Under the pieces are notes generated by a model. The model saw nothing but the letters and a program-made list of their open reading frames with translations, did no database searches and had not been told where the DNA came from. A stretch of 64,000 bases of DNA, taken from Serilophus lunatus (taxonomy: Eukaryota; Chordata; Aves; Passeriformes; Eurylaimidae). This document shows positions 61,480-64,000 of this stretch, one piece after another; the first letter of the stretch is position 1, and each line of letters opens with the position of its first letter. Position numbers and translations under genes: made by a program. The stretch spans positions 203,208-267,207 of the forward strand of contig VXBA01001643.1 in assembly GCA_013399895.1 (NCBI GenBank), in the 5' to 3' direction.

Positions 61480-61560
61480 GCTTTAAATAGATATTTAACT
61501 TTAAATCGATCAACTTACGTAAAATCAGTCCCTTCTAGTGGGATTTGTGTCCCATTACTA
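61480..61560. promoter_or_regulatory. Candidate element with palindrome TTACGTAA
   Basis: TTACGTAA at 61515-61522 is the ideal PAR-bZIP/C/EBP-type palindrome. It is flanked by AAATCGATCAAC and by TTTAAATAGATATTTAACTT. Repeat-free. Function inferred from motifs only. Confidence 0.25.
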
Positions 61561-62209
61561 CTTTCTTTGGGAATGTCCTTGGAGCCATGACATATATTTA
61601 GGCAGAATCTTGCCTGCTGCTTGGACACTGGTGGGCATTTTCCCAAGTGTATTTTGTTTTGCTGTTAAATCAAGCCTTCAGCCAATGCCACTGAATCAGC
61701 AGCACTGAGCAACAGCAGAAAGTGAAGCTACAAGTGCATGGGTAGAAAATTTTGATGCAGAAGGTGAATAATATAAGGAAGTGAAAAGTATCAGGCTATT
61801 TTCACCTCCTGCTTTTCAAAGGAGTAGAAGGAGAGAGAAGGAAGGCGCTCGCTGAAAATCCCGAGTTAGATTTTTAATAATGTAGAGTTCTCCCCCACTT
61901 TTCTCCCCTCCTTTTCCTTCACATAGTGAGAAACTTCCTGAAGTTGCCAATGGCACTAAAACAGTCGGTCCACTTTCAGAATTTCAGTCACCTCTTAAAC
62001 ACTTAGAGGCTGAATTGAGTGAAAACCCGTTTTCAGAAGAGTTTCCAAGGAAGTAGAAAGTTTCCACACCCTGAATCTTGCACTCAAAGAAATGGAAACT
62101 GGCTCATTGCTGCCAACAGTCTGAGTTGTTGTATCACAGGCTGCTGGATGCTGCATTCTGTGATAAAAAACATGAACATGCTCGGGGTGCTCCACTAAAA
62201 CGCACAAAT

Positions 62210-62400
62210 AACTTTTGAGAAGCAAAGCTGAGCAATGTATGACTTGTGAATTATTCTTTCCTTGCATTTTCTTGGCATAATGTTGCTTTATAGCTGCCTG
62301 ATAACAAATAAATTCGGATGAAATTGCACAGCTTGTGTTTTGCAAAATTCAAGCTTCGCAATCACGACGATGGCTCCGGGAAAACATAAGGAGGAATGTG
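62210..62400. promoter_or_regulatory. Candidate conserved non-coding element
   Basis: TGTGAATTATTCTTTCC, GATAACAAATAAATTCGG, TGAAATTGCACAGC and CTTCGCAATCACGACGATGG combine AT-rich cores with five or more retained CpGs in repeat-free sequence. Texture-based call. Confidence 0.25.
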
Positions 62401-63284
62401 CCTTGTACCAAAGACACCTGGATAAGGAAATCTGTAGCCCCAACTGTTTGGGAATGACTAATGAGGGATCACGTGCTGTGTGACCTTTTAGTGATCTTAC
62501 CTATTCCTAGCTTAAAATGTAAAGCCTGGACTTCATCCAGTGCCACGAGGAAAAATAGACAATCAACAGCACAAGGAACTGAGACTCTGCACACATTTGG
62601 AGGCTCCTACTTTGGAGTATAAGTGCTGCTTAAACTTGTGGAATTTTGGGGGTGCTGAACCTTTCCACTTTCCAGTGAGAAGGTTGAGACTTGTTCCAAC
62701 TTTTTCACATTCCTTCATGTGTTTGGACTCAACTGGGGCATCAACAATGAACCATTTGGAGGGTTAATGTCACAACTGACTGAACTGTTCAGTTCTGGGC
62801 AGGTTTTATCACCAGTTGGGTCTCTTTCCCCAGCTTGCAGCTCTCATGGGATTGAGTAGCAAATGTTGCCAAAAGACATTTATTCTGCTGGAAGTTCATA
62901 ATTAAAGAGCACCGAACAGCTCAGGGAGAAAGCCCCATCAGAGATGAAGACTTGACCATACCAGAAGGAACTTTAAAATAAGCAAAATTTAGAGTTTAAA
63001 AAGCCTTTCCTTGCTGTATTTGTGCAAGAAGATTTATTGCTTACAATATTCCCTTGAATGGCTACTTTAATGCAAGGGTAAGTGTAATAAAGCAGAAGAC
63101 AATATTGAATTTTAAAATTCATCCTCATTCAGTTCTTGCAGCCCATGGAAAAACTCTTCCTGGACTCAGGGGTTTTGGGTGGGACATTAAGTGGTTCCCA
63201 CTGTTTGGCCCTTTGATATTACTTTTATACAGTAAAATACAACTATATTTATCAACCCATTCAATTGCTCTCTGTCAGTGACTG

Positions 63285-63309
63285 TATTTTATTTTATTTT
63301 ATTTTATTT
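63285..63309. repeat. (TTTTA)n pentanucleotide repeat
   Basis: About five TTTTA units. Simple repeat, probably length-variable. Confidence 0.95.
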
Positions 63310-63982
63310 GATTAGAGAAGAGTGTAAATTACAACAAGGCTGTGTAAGGTTTGAGAATGGAGTTGCTTGGGGGTGCTGGTTAAAATACTGGATAAACTGT
63401 TCCATGATATTTTGGGATTCCTCTGTGCTAAACAGTAATATTTGTTGCCAGTATCAGGCTTAGTCTTGTTATCATTCTGGTACAGGACTGTAAAGCTGAA
63501 TTAAATTATTGTAATTAAATTGTTGTTATGTAAAAGCTGATTGCTTTGCATTGCTTTTCATATTATACAATAGAAAGCAGTTATTATATAAAGCCACCAA
63601 TCAAACAAAGCAAAACCCCTTTCCAGAAAATCCTTCTCCTTTAAAGAGAGATCAAATGCTAAAAGCCTTTGTAATGAGCAAATAAAGTTTGTGAACAAGA
63701 TTTATTTCTCTACAAACTAACTTATTTTCCATTCCAGTCCAAAAAAAGAAATCGTCACCTTTTCCTGTTGATAAATTTCAGGATCAAAATGCCAACTCAT
63801 GGGTGGGTTAGGAAAATCTTGTTTGTAATCAAAGGCTTGGCCAACTTCCTACATTTTTTACATTTTAATTATACACTGCATTGGCATCCTGCTATAAAGA
63901 CATTACTTTTTGGAAGCTCCCAACTATTTACATGACTAAGATTTAATTGAATCAAGAATTCTTGCTCTTTCTTCTCTCCCTC

Positions 63983-64000
63983 TTTTTTTTTTTTTTTTTT
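63983..64000. repeat. Poly-T run at window edge
   Basis: T18 up to the last base of the window, preceded by a CT-rich tract. Its full length is not visible. Confidence 0.95.

Larger units (their letters stand above)
61189..64000. other. Intergenic sequence to window end
   Basis: No gene is recognised. Two candidate regulatory segments (61.48-61.56 kb and 62.21-62.40 kb) and a (TTTTA)n repeat are listed separately. The last 18 bases are a T run that is cut by the window edge. Confidence 0.65.

Noticed and set aside
4356..64000. Search for KCNJ16 or KCNJ2, the next genes downstream of MAP2K6 in mammals
   Set aside because: No open frame contains the inward-rectifier pore signature or a frame of the expected >400 codons, so these genes must lie beyond the window.

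Overview
The window is a piece of a vertebrate nuclear genome, almost certainly avian. Its interspersed repeats are fragments of the bird/reptile LINE CR1, recognised by the 3'-terminal blocks with 'cccagagaagctgtgg' and a 'gattctatga'-type end. There is also one avian endogenous-retrovirus LTR. No Alu, B1/B2 or L1-like sequence was seen. A passerine or other neoavian bird is likely from the CR1 subfamilies and the LTR type, but the species cannot be fixed from sequence alone.

The only protein-coding gene I can support is the 3' end of MAP2K6 (MKK6), on the + strand. The window opens inside an intron. It contains the penultimate coding exon (532-577), a 3.2 kb intron, and the last coding exon (3809-3886, stop at 3884-3886). 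A 3' UTR follows that probably ends near 4.35 kb at a variant poly(A) signal. The two exons encode the end of the kinase domain and the C-terminal docking (DVD) tail of the kinase.

From about 4.4 kb to 64 kb there is no exon I can recognise. In mammals the region downstream of MAP2K6 is a long gene-poor interval before KCNJ16/KCNJ2, part of the larger SOX9 landscape, and this window is consistent with the start of that desert. It holds: (i) about ten CR1 fragments in both orientations; (ii) one solo LTR at 19.4-19.9 kb, minus strand; (iii) two dispersed copies (33.9 kb and 51.2 kb) of a composite repeat joining a ~240 bp non-CR1 body to a CR1 3' tail; (iv) several (GT)n microsatellites and small tandem repeats; (v) a series of AT-rich or CpG-retaining, repeat-free segments that look like conserved non-coding (enhancer-type) elements. 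The elements in (v) are proposed from composition and motifs only, because no alignment could be run.

Open reading frames outside the two MAP2K6 exons are short, overlap in several frames, show no recognisable family, and appear to be chance. I found no new multi-gene system. The observations most worth following are the composite CR1-tailed repeat, the exact 18-bp triplication inside a CR1 copy, the tRNA-promoter-like A/B box pair near 47.25 kb, and the candidate regulatory elements.
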